In this document: piece by piece, positions 50,861-62,218 of the stretch
Numbering within the stretch: the first letter of the stretch is position 1
Layout: every line of letters starts with the position of its first letter
Source of the DNA: Prosthecobacter debontii
GTDB taxonomy: Bacteria; Verrucomicrobiota; Verrucomicrobiia; Verrucomicrobiales; Akkermansiaceae
Direction: 5' to 3'
DNA: 64,000 nucleotides
Assembly (NCBI GenBank): GCA_945869465.1
Contig: CAMBPB010000006.1
Location: 19,896 to 83,895 of the forward strand
Made by a program: the position numbers and the translations under genes
The notes under the pieces: generated by a model
Database searches by the model: none
Told to the model about the DNA's origin: nothing
The model's input: only the letters and a program-made list of their open reading frames with translations

Positions 50861-51145
50861 TCAAATCAGGAGTGACGCTTCCAGGTTCAGCACTTCCGCA
50901 GTTTTCCTAACGTGGCCGGTGTTGAATTTCCTCTCACCGCGAAGAAGCCGGGAAGCGGTGGAGCGGTCGATGCCGATGAGCTTGCCCCACTCGGTGGCGG
51001 TCATGCCGATGTTTTCGAGATGGGCGGCGAGGAACTCGTGCGGCGGCAGCGAGGGGGGGATTCGTGCGATCAAACCACCTTCAGGCGCCGGACGGGTTGG
51101 TGAAGAAGCGCTGGCTGCGACGCCCGCAGCCTTTGCGACGGTCAC
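50861..51145 (-). CDS. Small HTH protein, HigA/XRE-like
   Basis: 94 residues if translation starts at GTG 51145, which overlaps the upstream transporter stop as GTGA; the 320-residue ORF in the track is a shadow of the transporter for its first 226 residues. The HTH is in GMTATEWGKLIGIDRSTASRLLRGERKFN, followed by KTAEVLNLE, typical of XRE/HigA antitoxins. It overlaps the HigB-like remnant by 4 bp. Antitoxin of a decayed HigBA-like pair is the most likely reading; order HTH then toxin is the reverse of classic higBA. Confidence 0.65.
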   Translation of the reverse strand: MTVAKAAGVAASASSPTRPAPEGGLIARIPPSLPPHEFLAAHLENIGMTATEWGKLIGIDRSTASRLLRGERKFNTGHVRKTAEVLNLEASLLI

Positions 51146-52053
51146 AGACCCGCCGCTAACAAGCGTTTCCGCCGCGCGAGCTCGCGCAGGATCAGCGGGT
51201 GCAGGAGATTGGCGGTGATGATGGCGCCGGTGCCGACGAAGAACGCCGGGTGGAGCTGGCGATGTTCGCCAAACAACAGCGCCGCGGCGATGATCCCGTA
51301 AACCGGTTCGAAATTGTTCGCCAAATTCACCGTGTAGGCGCTGAGATGCCTCAGGAGCTGGATGTGAAACGCATAGGCGAACACCGTGCAGGCCCACGCC
51401 AGCAACAACAGCCAGAGCCAATCGAGTCCCTTCCACTCGAACATCGTGACAAAAGCGCCGGGCCCGTCGAGCCACGGCAAACACCCCAGGCAGATCAAAC
51501 ACGCCCCCACCATCTCCCAGATCATCATGACCAGCGGATCCATCCGCCCCTGATTGACGAGCCGTCGGTTGAGCACTGGAAACACCGAGGCCAGCATCGC
51601 CCCCAGCAACGCCACCGCCAGCCCCGCCAGGCGCCCGCGCTCGAATCCGGCGACCAGCAGGATTCCCAGCACCACTAACAGCCCAAGCGCCACTTCCAGC
51701 GGCCGGACCCTCCGCCGATCGAAGAGCGGTTCGGAAAACGCCGTGAAAAACGAGGTGGTCGCCATGCCGGCGAGGCAGATCGAAATGTTCGCCAGCTTGA
51801 TCGCGCCGAAAAAGCACATCCAATGTCCACCGACGATGCAGCCAATCCCCAGCAAGCGCAGCATCCGCCCCGGCGGCGGCAGCGGATCACGCCGCAACAC
51901 CAGCGCCATCAGCAGCGCTCCGCCCAACGAGGCGAGAAACGTCCGCCAAGCCACCAGCGCCGGCGCGGAAAGCGTGATCAAATGCCCGAAGATCGACGTG
52001 GTGGCGAACACCACCACCAGCAAATGCAACTGAAGATAGATCAAACGCGGCAT
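51142..52053 (-). CDS. EamA/DMT-superfamily transporter
   Basis: 303 residues with ten predicted membrane helices in two EamA repeats (LLVVVFATTSIFGHLITLSAPALVAWRTFLASL and WLLLLAWACTVFAYAFHIQLLRHLSAYTVNLANNFEPVYGIIAA). The family exports or imports small metabolites such as amino acids or their analogues; the substrate is unknown. The 3' end overlaps the HTH gene, so they may be co-translated by chance of the truncated locus. Confidence 0.9.
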   Translation of the reverse strand: MPRLIYLQLHLLVVVFATTSIFGHLITLSAPALVAWRTFLASLGGALLMALVLRRDPLPPPGRMLRLLGIGCIVGGHWMCFFGAIKLANISICLAGMATTSFFTAFSEPLFDRRRVRPLEVALGLLVVLGILLVAGFERGRLAGLAVALLGAMLASVFPVLNRRLVNQGRMDPLVMMIWEMVGACLICLGCLPWLDGPGAFVTMFEWKGLDWLWLLLLAWACTVFAYAFHIQLLRHLSAYTVNLANNFEPVYGIIAAALLFGEHRQLHPAFFVGTGAIITANLLHPLILRELARRKRLLAAGL

Positions 52054-52179
52054 GCGAACGCACCCTCAATATCCCGACACCCCCCGGCAACGGAAAACGG
52101 CGGCAAGCCAATTTTTGTGCCGGATTCCACGCGCAACGAGCCGCAGGCCGCGGTGGCAATCCATGCGTCAGCTTCATCA

Positions 52180-54759
<2,580 letters not shown>

Positions 54760-55150
54760 GGCGATGGTGTTTGCTAGAACTTAGAACGTTTGGCGGGAGC
54801 TTGCAACGAGGGACTTGCGGGATTCCTGATCCGGGATGACAGGTTGGCGTTCCTGTTCGTCGCTACGCCGCCGGAACCGGTTTTCTTCATCCTCGGCAAC
54901 CACCACGCGATCCAGAAACTCATCCAAGCCACGCCCCAAGTTTCGTTAGGATCTCCGGGGGAAAATCAAGCGAACCGGGCCAAAGCAGGACGGTTTGGAA
55001 AAAAACGCGCGTCGAGAACTCCAGGGGGACTTCCGCCGCGCGCTTTTCATTTTGCGGTGTGCTTCGGCGGGATTTCATCCAAATGCGTCTTAAATCCATC
55101 TCGTACTAGACCAACCCGCTTGTCTGACCTTAACTGGCAGCCCGCAGCCC
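54760..55150. other. Divergent region between clpB and the methyltransferase
   Basis: 391 bp. On the clpB side the minus-strand sequence ttgcaa, 17 bp, taagtt is a possible housekeeping-type promoter about 25-60 bp before the start. No CIRCE inverted repeat was found. The plus-strand frame from 54790 has no family motif. A GC-rich fold around 55002-55046 (aaaaacgcgcg...cgcgcgctttt) is possible. Confidence 0.4.
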
Positions 55151-55714
55151 ATGAGCCTCCTTTTCTTCAAACGTGTCCTGGCCAATCCTGTCAGGGTTGG
55201 CTATCTGGTGCCGAGTTCCCGGTTTCTGACGCGTCAGACCGCCAAGCTGATCAATTTCTCAAAAGCCCGGACCGTCATCGAACTCGGTCCCGGGGAAGGC
55301 TGCCACACGCGGCGCATTCTGCGGCGCATGGATGCAGGGTCCCGGCTCATTCTGATCGAACTCGACGATCATTTCGCGAGGCACTTGGAAACCCAGTTTG
55401 CGCATGACGCCCGGGTCCTGGTGGTTCACGCCAACGCGCTTCATCTTGCCGAGACTCTGGGGAAACTCGGGGTTTCCGAGCCCGACTACATTGTCTCTGG
55501 CATTCCGTTCACCATCATGGACCGCGAATTGCGCGAGCAGTTGCTTGCCAACATCGCCCGCGCCATGGGGCCGAAGAGCCGGTTCATCACCTATCAGGCG
55601 ACCATCCAGATTTCCACCCACGGGCTTTTCGACCTCGTCCGGCGTGAACATTGCCTGTTCAATATCCCGCCGCTTCACGTGATGGAGCTCCGGAAAGCCG
55701 TCGTCGCATCGTAG
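55151..55714 (+). CDS. Class I SAM-dependent methyltransferase, phospholipid N-methyltransferase-like
   Basis: 187 residues. N-terminal segment ([25 protein letters not shown]) typical of PmtA-type and rRNA-adenine-dimethylase-like enzymes; SAM motif [20 protein letters not shown]; acidic ribose-binding motif [10 protein letters not shown]; and a [14 protein letters not shown] active-site region. The likely reaction is methylation of phosphatidylethanolamine, but a nucleic acid substrate is not excluded. It lies 10 bp before the Hsp70 gene on the same strand. Confidence 0.85.
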   Translation: MSLLFFKRVLANPVRVGYLVPSSRFLTRQTAKLINFSKARTVIELGPGEGCHTRRILRRMDAGSRLILIELDDHFARHLETQFAHDARVLVVHANALHLAETLGKLGVSEPDYIVSGIPFTIMDRELREQLLANIARAMGPKSRFITYQATIQISTHGLFDLVRREHCLFNIPPLHVMELRKAVVAS

Positions 55715-55724
55715 GATCCATGCC

Positions 55725-57506
55725 ATGAGCGAATGGATTCTGGGAATCGACTTGGGAACCACCCATTCCGCAGTGGGCACGGTGGATTGCGGGTTCCCCA
55801 TCCTGTTAGCCAACGAAGACGGCCGCCGGATCACGCCCAGCGCGGTGTGGATCGGCCGCGACGGAACCCTCGAAGTGGGGGCCAGTGCCTTGCGCCGCAG
55901 GACCTTGGAACCGGACCGGGTGGTCACCAGCATCAAACGCCTGATGGGCCGCCGCGCCGCTGAGCTGGAGGAGCATTTTCCAGTGCCGGTGGCGACGGGA
56001 AACGACGGCCTGCCAAGGGTGTTAGGCAGGACGCCCGAGGAAATCAGCGCGGAAATCCTCCGGGAAATGAAACGCATCGCCGAGTGGCGGATGGGCGCGG
56101 AAATCACCAAGGCCGTGATCACGGTGCCGGCGTATTTCCATGACGCCCAGCGCGCCGCCACCAAACGCGCCGGTGAACTCGCCGGACTCGAGGTGGTGCG
56201 GATTCTCAATGAACCGACCGCCGCAGCACTCGCCTATGGCTTGGACAAACTCGGCGACCACGCCCGGGTGGCGGTTTACGATCTCGGCGGCGGCACTTTC
56301 GATCTATCGATCCTTGAAATGCACGACGGGGTGTTCCAAGTGCTGGCCACTCACGGCGACACCCGTCTCGGCGGCGATGATCTGGATGCTTTGATTGTCC
56401 GCCGCGTGCGGGAACGGGCCGGAATCGACGAATGTGGCGGCGTGCTCCGCGTCCGCCTGATGGAGGAGGCGGAACGGGTGAAGCGCGTTCTATCAGATGA
56501 GGACGAGGCGGTGTTCCGGGTGCCGTTTTACGATGGATCTCACAGCATCGAACAAACTTTTTCCCGCGCCGATCTGGAATCCATCGCCGCGCCATGGATC
56601 CAGCGCACGCTGCGGCATTGCCGGCAGGCACTCGCCGATGCGGTGCTCAAGCCGGAAGACCTGGACGCGGTGGTTCTGGTAGGCGGCAGCACGCGCATCC
56701 CCGCGGTGCGCCGGGCAGTGGCGGGTCTTTTTAACCGCGAGCCGGATGTTTCCCAACATCCGGACGAAGCGATCGCACTCGGCGCGACCATTCAGGGCGG
56801 CGTGATGAGCGGCGCCCTGCGGACGGTGGTTCTGCTAGATGTAACGCCGCTCAGCCTTGGCGTGGAAACCTTCGGTGGCCTGATGAACGTGCTCATCCCG
56901 CGCAACACAACCATCCCGTGCAAGGCCGGCGAGATGTTCACCAACGCCGCCGACGACCAAGTGGCGATGCGCGTGCGGGTGCTCCAGGGCGAACGCGAAA
57001 TGGCGCGCGACAACTGGGAACTGGGCAATTTCGACGTGGCCTTCGCCACCGCACCCAAAGGCCAGGCCCGGCTGGGAGTGCAGTTCAAAATCGACGAAAA
57101 CGGGATCCTCGAAGTGCTCGCCCGCGATGTTTCCACGGGTGCCGACACCGTGGTGAAGATCGGCAATGCCGCGGTGAACGTCGATGACGCGGCGGTCGAA
57201 ACCATGGTGAGCGAATCCGTGGAACACGCGTTCACCGACATGGCGGAGCGGGTGTTCACCGAGGCGAAACTCAAGGCGGAGGAATTGCTGCCGGCGGTGG
57301 ATGCCGTGCTCGGCCAGGGTCTCGCAATGGACAACGAACGCGGCGAAATCGAGGCGGCGGCGGATGCCGTGCGCAAAGCCCTAACTACCGGATCCGGCAA
57401 CGCCTTGAAGGCCGCCGTCCAGCGCTTGGATTCCGCCACGGAGGCCTTGGCGGCCCGCCTCGTCGAACAGGCGATGGACGAGGCGATGGAGCGTGGGATG
57501 GCTTGA
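55725..57506 (+). CDS. Hsp70 family protein (DnaK paralogue, HscC-like)
   Basis: 593 residues. ATPase domain motifs are intact: [14 protein letters not shown] (phosphate 1), [17 protein letters not shown] (phosphate 2), [17 protein letters not shown] (adenosine), and the [13 protein letters not shown] connect motif. The substrate-binding domain ([18 protein letters not shown] and onwards) is complete, but the C-terminal lid is shorter than in housekeeping DnaK and lacks its usual tail. It is not accompanied by dnaJ or grpE here. A specialised chaperone co-transcribed with the methyltransferase is likely. Confidence 0.93.
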   Translation: MSEWILGIDLGTTHSAVGTVDCGFPILLANEDGRRITPSAVWIGRDGTLEVGASALRRRTLEPDRVVTSIKRLMGRRAAELEEHFPVPVATGNDGLPRVLGRTPEEISAEILREMKRIAEWRMGAEITKAVITVPAYFHDAQRAATKRAGELAGLEVVRILNEPTAAALAYGLDKLGDHARVAVYDLGGGTFDLSILEMHDGVFQVLATHGDTRLGGDDLDALIVRRVRERAGIDECGGVLRVRLMEEAERVKRVLSDEDEAVFRVPFYDGSHSIEQTFSRADLESIAAPWIQRTLRHCRQALADAVLKPEDLDAVVLVGGSTRIPAVRRAVAGLFNREPDVSQHPDEAIALGATIQGGVMSGALRTVVLLDVTPLSLGVETFGGLMNVLIPRNTTIPCKAGEMFTNAADDQVAMRVRVLQGEREMARDNWELGNFDVAFATAPKGQARLGVQFKIDENGILEVLARDVSTGADTVVKIGNAAVNVDDAAVETMVSESVEHAFTDMAERVFTEAKLKAEELLPAVDAVLGQGLAMDNERGEIEAAADAVRKALTTGSGNALKAAVQRLDSATEALAARLVEQAMDEAMERGMA

Positions 57507-57619
57507 GCCCTGTAATTTCAAGATCCGCAGCGACAGGTCCGAGTTCATAAAAGAAGCACGGAGAAATTCAGTTTTGCCAATCTTTGACGCTTTGATTTTA
57601 ATCTCACAAAGATTTCCCA
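57507..57619. other. Intergenic between Hsp70 gene and tmk
   Basis: 113 bp. The AT-richer stretch gacgctttgattttaatctcacaaagatttccc directly before tmk is a plausible promoter or ribosome-binding area. No terminator recognised. Confidence 0.35.
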
Positions 57620-58270
57620 ATGCCCATGAGTCCAACACTCCCGCAAGACACCCCGACAGTAGTACCGTCAGACTCGCTCCCGCCGCACGGCCTTTTTATC
57701 GTCATCGAAGGCATCGACGGCACCGGCAAATCCACCCAGGCCAAGCGCCTCGGCGAGTGGTTCGTTTCGCAGGGACGCGAGGTGATGCTGAGCCGCGAAC
57801 CGACCGACGGTCCGTGGGGCAAGCGCCTTCGCGAGTCAGCCGCCACCGGCCGCCTATCGCCCGCGGACGAACTCCAATATTTTCTCAACGACCGCCGCCA
57901 GCATGTTGAAGAAACCATCGCCCCGGCGCTCGCCGCCGGCAAAGTGGTGATTCTCGACCGTTACTATTTCTCGACCATGGCCTATCAGGGAGCGCGCGGT
58001 TTCGATCCCACGGAAATCCGCCGGCTCAACGAGGAGTTCGCGCCGGTGCCGGATCTGTTGCTGATCCTCGATCTCGATGTGGACACCGCGCACCAGCGCA
58101 TCGGAGTTCGCGGCGACGCCACCAACGAGTTCGAGAAACGTGAGAGCCTGGAACGCTGCCGCGAAATCTTCCTCTCGCTCAAGGACGAACCGTTCGCGCG
58201 GGTGATCGATTCCAACGGCTCTCTGGATGAAGTCAGCGAGCGGATCCGGCAAATCGTCGGACCGGTCTGA
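57620..58270 (+). CDS. tmk: Thymidylate kinase
   Basis: Phosphorylates dTMP to dTDP. 216 residues. P-loop FIVIEGIDGTGKSTQAKRL, DR-Y motif in VVILDRYYFSTMAYQGA, and the LID-region arginines (RGDATNEFEKRESLERCREIF). The first 24 residues (MPMSPTLPQDTPT...) extend beyond the family's start; an internal start is possible, but no better Met exists near the FIVIEG. Normal otherwise. Confidence 0.96.
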   Translation: MPMSPTLPQDTPTVVPSDSLPPHGLFIVIEGIDGTGKSTQAKRLGEWFVSQGREVMLSREPTDGPWGKRLRESAATGRLSPADELQYFLNDRRQHVEETIAPALAAGKVVILDRYYFSTMAYQGARGFDPTEIRRLNEEFAPVPDLLLILDLDVDTAHQRIGVRGDATNEFEKRESLERCREIFLSLKDEPFARVIDSNGSLDEVSERIRQIVGPV

Positions 58271-58290
58271 CTCGTCCGACAAGTGAACCG

Positions 58291-58872
58291 CTACTTCTTC
58301 ATCACGTCGCTGGCCTCGACGCCCTTGCTGTTAGACCGGCGCTTGCTGTCCCAGCTTTGGATCTGTTGTTTTTGGACGGCCTTGTTGGATTCGTCGATGT
58401 TCTTCAGGTATTCGCCCTTCTCCAGCACTTTGCGGTTGGAGGGCTTGGGACTGGCGGCGCCGCCGGATGATTGCGGAACCTCCTGCGGAATGTTCGCTTG
58501 CAACACCGTGTTGCCGCGATGGAAGGCATAACGGGTGGCCTCTGCCGCGTAGATCGCCTCGGCCTCGCGGTGTTTTTTCGCCTTCGTCAGCGCCGCGCCC
58601 ATGAGAAAACGCGCCTTCATTCGCCACGGCGAATCCGCCGGCACCGCCCCGGCGGCGGCAATCGCCTCGTCCTGCCGGTCCGCAAGGTGGAGACTCAGCG
58701 CCTTGAGGTAGGCTGCGTAGCCAGGCTCCCCGGCATCCGGCGGCAGCGCGGCGAACGCGGCCGCAGCCTCGGGGTATTTTCCCGCCTTCAGCAGCGCCGC
58801 GGCATCGTCAATGGGAGCGGCGTGCAGAGGGCCGGCAATCGCCAGCAGGAACACAAGAGCGGAACGTTTCAT
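58291..58872 (-). CDS. Secreted TPR-like protein, function unknown
   Basis: 193 residues. Signal peptide (MKRSALVFLLAIAGPLHA) then two or three TPR-like helix pairs (DDAAALLKAGKYPEAAAAFAALP, YLKALSLHLADRQDEAIAAAGAVP, RMKARFLMGAALTKAKKHREAEAIY) and a disordered polar tail. It might assist protein complexes in the periplasm. Convergent with tmk. Confidence 0.75.
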   Translation of the reverse strand: MKRSALVFLLAIAGPLHAAPIDDAAALLKAGKYPEAAAAFAALPPDAGEPGYAAYLKALSLHLADRQDEAIAAAGAVPADSPWRMKARFLMGAALTKAKKHREAEAIYAAEATRYAFHRGNTVLQANIPQEVPQSSGGAASPKPSNRKVLEKGEYLKNIDESNKAVQKQQIQSWDSKRRSNSKGVEASDVMKK

Positions 58873-59073
58873 GGCGGTGGCAAGGGTGATGCTGAGACTC
58901 TAAGACTGAAAATCCGGGACGGCGGGTTACGGCTTGTGACAGCCGTATGAAATCGCGGGTGATAGGGCAAGGTGGATCACGAACGCGATTGTCCCTTGCC
59001 GACTCCTGATTGCCCCTTGCGATCACGGAATCGGGGATGTAGTTTATTACCCGGCCAAAAGGCCCCTAAAATC

Positions 59074-59418
59074 ATGAAGACGACCCCCATCCTAGACCCC
59101 CGTGCCAGTGATCTTATTTCCCGCGTGAGCGAGGACGTTTCCCTACTGCGCCAGGATATCGGCAACCTTGTCTCCCACACCGCCCACCATACGCTCCCGA
59201 CTGGCGTGCGCGAACTGGCGGACAACGCAAAACACCGCTTGGCCGACGGAAAACTATTTACCGCGGAGCAGCTTCGCGCGCTTCGCAACCAAGTGAACCA
59301 ACCTGCGGCGGCTTGGCTTGGCGGGGCGGCATTGCTTGGCTTGGTGGCGGCGGGAGGCTACCTCCTGTTCCGCGGTCATGGAAATGGCCTCAGCGACATC
59401 ACCCGCGAACACTCGTGA
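59074..59418 (+). CDS. Small membrane protein, DUF883/YqjD-like
   Basis: 114 residues from ATG 59074 (the ORF track start at 58972 adds a weak extension). An amphipathic helical body (DLISRVSEDVSLLRQDIGNLVSHT, VRELADNAKHRL) is followed by one membrane helix (PAAAWLGGAALLGLVAAGGYLLF). The layout resembles DUF883/ElaB/YqjD proteins, which link to ribosomes or membrane in stationary phase. The assignment is tentative. Confidence 0.65.
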   Translation: MKTTPILDPRASDLISRVSEDVSLLRQDIGNLVSHTAHHTLPTGVRELADNAKHRLADGKLFTAEQLRALRNQVNQPAAAWLGGAALLGLVAAGGYLLFRGHGNGLSDITREHS

Positions 59419-59428
59419 ACAACTCCGG

Positions 59429-61216
59429 CTACGCCCAACAAGGTCGCTCGGTTTCGAAATGCATCGGCTCGCCGCTCCGTGGATGGTGGAACGAAAGTTT
59501 CCACGCGTGAAGCTGGAGCGGCGGAGCTTCCACATCGAGCGTCTGCGTGTCGCCTAAGCGCCCGTCCGGCAGATAGGCGGGATCCCCCGCGACCGGATGG
59601 CCCAGGTGCCACAGGTGAATCCGGATCTGATTGGTGCGGCCGGTGAGAAGCCTCGCTTCTAACAAAGCCGTGCCGTCCGCGCGGCGCTCGATGACTTCAA
59701 AATCCGTTCGCGATGCTTGGCCGGATTCCTCGTCGATCCAATGGGTGCCGAGTCGCTGCGGTTCGGCAGAAATGGGAGCCTCGGAGAAAAATCGATCGTT
59801 TGTCGGATGGCCGGTCACCCGCACCAGATAGCGTTTGTCCACGGTGCCTTCGATAAACTGGCGTTGCAGCAGGCGGCAGAAATGCCGGGTGCGGGCGAAC
59901 AGCACGATGCCGGTGGTGTTCGCATCCAGGCGGTGCACCGGCCGCGGGACATGCGGAGGATCGCAGGCGAGGTTCATCAGGTATTGCAGCGTGTTGCGGT
60001 GGAAACGCCCGCTGGCGTGCATCGGCAGCGGCGCGGGTTTCCTAACGACTATCAGGGCCTCGTCCTCATGCAACACCCGGATGTCGGTGGCCACCGGCGG
60101 CTCGACATCAGGCGGAAACACCTGCACCACCCGCTCCCCCGCCCGCACGATGTGGTCTTTCGAGCGGACCACGCCGCCATAGTTCACAAACCGGCCTGCC
60201 TCACAGCGGGCTTCCCATTCAGCCGGAGAAACCTGCGGAAACAAATCGATCAGCACCTCCAGCAGCGCTCGCCCGTCATGGCCGGCCGGGATGTTCACTG
60301 GCCGGCGGTTTTCCAGCGGAACCGAGCCCGGCAGCGGAGCGCACACCTCGCGTAATCGGGCTTCCCTGGAGGCGATGCGCCCGGCTAACAATTCAGGCTC
60401 GCTCTTGAAACAATGCGGGCAGCTCCTGCCCTGCACAAATCGCGGATCCTCCTGATCGGTCGCGTCCAGCGGGGCCAGACAGGCGAAACACACCGCGTGA
60501 TCCGACTCACACAGGGCCGGGTCCACACCCACGCGCTGGTCGAAGACGAAACAATCGCCGTCGTAGTGCGCGCCGCCGCATTCCTCGAAGTATTTCAGGA
60601 TGCCGCCGTCGAGCTGATAGATTTGCCGGAAGCCCTCCATCTCCATGAACGGCCCCGCCTTCTCACAGCGGATGCCGCCGGTGCAGAACATTACCACCGG
60701 CTGGTCCTTCAGTTCCGCGGGCAATCCCCTAACAAACCCGGGGAACCCGCGAAAGGTTTTGATGTCGGGATCAATCGCGCCCTTGAATGTACCGAGTTTC
60801 ACCTCGTAATCGTTGCGCGTGTCCAGCAGCGTCACCGCCCTCCCCTCGTCCAGCCAGCGCTTCAGTTCCTTCGGCGCGATCTTCGGCGAGGTGTAATCCG
60901 CCGGACGCACCGCCTCCACGCCGAACGAGATGATTTCCTTTTTCAAGCGCACCAACATGCGGTTGAACGGCTGGCTGTCGCTCAGGCTCACCTTCGGTGC
61001 CAGATCCTCAAGGCCCGGGATCAATCGCAATCTCGCCAGCAGTCCGGCGATCGAGTCCGCCGCTCCGGCGACGAACAAATTGATGCCCTCGGTGCTCAGC
61101 AGGATCGTCCCTTTCAAGGACCAGGCCTTGCATGAAGCCTGCAATTCCTCGCGCAAGGCCTTGAGCCCGGTGAGTTCGGCAAAACGATACGTCGAAATAT
61201 TGGTGACCGCGGACAC
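59429..61216 (-). CDS. Fusion of tRNA uridine hydroxylase (TrhO) and RluA-family pseudouridine synthase
   Basis: 595 residues if begun at GTG 61216 ([12 protein letters not shown]), where TrhO proteins normally start; the ATG at 61312 would add 32 residues and overlap the divergent start. Residues about 1-300 are TrhO/YceA: an acylphosphatase-like segment, then the rhodanese domain with its Cys in [14 protein letters not shown]. TrhO hydroxylates tRNA wobble uridine (ho5U). A Cys pair region ([19 protein letters not shown]) bridges to the RluA part at about residues 300-595, with [20 protein letters not shown] holding the catalytic Asp. Two RNA modification activities are thus joined. Confidence 0.9.
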   Translation of the reverse strand: MSAVTNISTYRFAELTGLKALREELQASCKAWSLKGTILLSTEGINLFVAGAADSIAGLLARLRLIPGLEDLAPKVSLSDSQPFNRMLVRLKKEIISFGVEAVRPADYTSPKIAPKELKRWLDEGRAVTLLDTRNDYEVKLGTFKGAIDPDIKTFRGFPGFVRGLPAELKDQPVVMFCTGGIRCEKAGPFMEMEGFRQIYQLDGGILKYFEECGGAHYDGDCFVFDQRVGVDPALCESDHAVCFACLAPLDATDQEDPRFVQGRSCPHCFKSEPELLAGRIASREARLREVCAPLPGSVPLENRRPVNIPAGHDGRALLEVLIDLFPQVSPAEWEARCEAGRFVNYGGVVRSKDHIVRAGERVVQVFPPDVEPPVATDIRVLHEDEALIVVRKPAPLPMHASGRFHRNTLQYLMNLACDPPHVPRPVHRLDANTTGIVLFARTRHFCRLLQRQFIEGTVDKRYLVRVTGHPTNDRFFSEAPISAEPQRLGTHWIDEESGQASRTDFEVIERRADGTALLEARLLTGRTNQIRIHLWHLGHPVAGDPAYLPDGRLGDTQTLDVEAPPLQLHAWKLSFHHPRSGEPMHFETERPCWA

Positions 61217-61310
61217 GGCGGAACGACAGCACGCGAACCAACCCGGAGCAAGCGACACTTGCAGCAAGAACCGGGTGGGCAGCATCTCCAAACCATGGCA
61301 GGCTGCGGCC

Positions 61311-62141
61311 ATGAATGATTACGAACGCATCGCCGGGGCCATCCGCTTCCTGGATGAGCACCGGGCAGACCAACCGGACCTCGCCACGTTGTCGGCGCGG
61401 ATCGGGCTCAGCCCGTCGCGTTTCCACTACTTGTTTTCCGCTTGGGCGGGAGCGACGCCGAAGGATTTCCTGCAATGCCTCACGCTGTCCCACGCCCGGG
61501 AATTGCTGCGCCGCGGTGAAAACGTGCTCGCCGCCGCGCTCGACTCCGGGCTTTCCGGACCGGGGTGCCTGCACGATCGGTGTGTCAGTCTGGACGCCGC
61601 CACACCGGGCGAAATCAAGGCGCGCGGCGCGGGCTTGACCCTTCACGCGGGAGTCGCGGAAAGCCCCTTCGGATTCTGCCTGATAAGCGAGACGCTGCGC
61701 GGCATTTGCCATCTCTCATTTTTTGAAGAGGGCGGTCGCGAAAAAGCCATCGCCGCAATGCGCTCCGAGTGGCCGCTGGCGACTGTGGATTTCAGTGACG
61801 ATCACGCCGCCCGCCTCATCGAAAAAATCTTCGCCATCGGGGCCAACCCGTCATCGCCATGGAAACTCTTTGTCCGCGGCACGCCTTTCCAACTCCGCGT
61901 CTGGCGGGCCTTGTTGCGGGTCCCGCCGGGAACCCTCGTCAGTTATGGCAAACTCGCCGCCGCCGCCGGCAACCCGAACGCTTCCCGCGCCACCGGATCC
62001 GCGGTGGGCGGTAACCCGATTTCCTTCCTCATCCCCTGCCACCGCGTGATCCGCGAAACCGGCATCTCCGGCCATTACCGCTGGGGAGTTGTTAGAAAAC
62101 GCGCGATCCTGGCATGGGAAACCGGACGCATGAACCCGTAA
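61311..62141 (+). CDS. Ada-like methylated-DNA-protein cysteine methyltransferase with AraC-type HTH
   Basis: 276 residues from ATG 61311 (MNDYERIAGAIRFLDEHR). The N-terminal ~100 residues are an AraC-type HTH (PDLATLSARIGLSPSRFHYLFSAWAGATPKDFLQCL). The C-terminal half is O6-methylguanine-DNA methyltransferase: the acceptor Cys is in FLIPCHRVI, and the DNA-binding part is in LRVWRALLRVPPGTLVSYGKLA. It removes alkyl groups from DNA and may regulate its own gene. The Ada zinc-type N-terminal domain is absent, so this is the shorter HTH-Ogt form. Confidence 0.93.
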   Translation: MNDYERIAGAIRFLDEHRADQPDLATLSARIGLSPSRFHYLFSAWAGATPKDFLQCLTLSHARELLRRGENVLAAALDSGLSGPGCLHDRCVSLDAATPGEIKARGAGLTLHAGVAESPFGFCLISETLRGICHLSFFEEGGREKAIAAMRSEWPLATVDFSDDHAARLIEKIFAIGANPSSPWKLFVRGTPFQLRVWRALLRVPPGTLVSYGKLAAAAGNPNASRATGSAVGGNPISFLIPCHRVIRETGISGHYRWGVVRKRAILAWETGRMNP

Positions 62142-62166
62142 TCCGCAGGTTCGTCGTTCCAGCGCA

Positions 62167-62195
62167 AAAGGCCGGGAGTCGCCCCCCGGCCTTAC
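62167..62195 (-). terminator. Intrinsic terminator of the secreted gene at 62219
   Basis: On the minus strand the sequence aaggccggggggcgactcccggcctttt forms a GC-rich stem (aaggccggg with cccggcctt) ending in tttt, 25-50 bp past the stop codon of the 62219-63784 gene. It may also act weakly on the convergent Ada-like gene. Confidence 0.72.
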
Positions 62196-62218
62196 ATTGA
62201 ACGATGGACCGGCGATTG

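Larger units (their letters stand above)
50514..50864 (-). pseudogene. HigB-like toxin remnant running into a repeat
   Basis: The first ~55 residues include LHKLHGTKRYSIDANARASKWRITFTW, like the C-terminal half of RelE/HigB toxins (HPLKG...WSI.VNGNWRITFEF). The frame then enters the repeat (PTILTATAPQSNSG) and repeat-derived sequence to its stop. The N-terminal half of the toxin appears lost or replaced (MKSPPPATTLAEFTAIVEA). It overlaps the HTH gene by 4 bp (ATGA). Alternatively it is an unrelated short protein that happens to resemble HigB. Confidence 0.45.

Noticed and set aside
51146-51823. N-terminal 226 residues of the 320-residue ORF at 50861-51823
   Set aside because: Out-of-frame reading of the EamA transporter; only the last 94 residues (HTH) are kept as a gene.
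55002-55046. Hairpin aaaaacgcgcg...cgcgcgctttt as a terminator
   Set aside because: Stem has a bulge, the loop is long (about 24 nt) and no gene ends just upstream on either strand.
54790-55407. 205-residue plus-strand ORF between clpB and the methyltransferase
   Set aside because: Runs out of frame into the real methyltransferase gene and has no recognisable domain.
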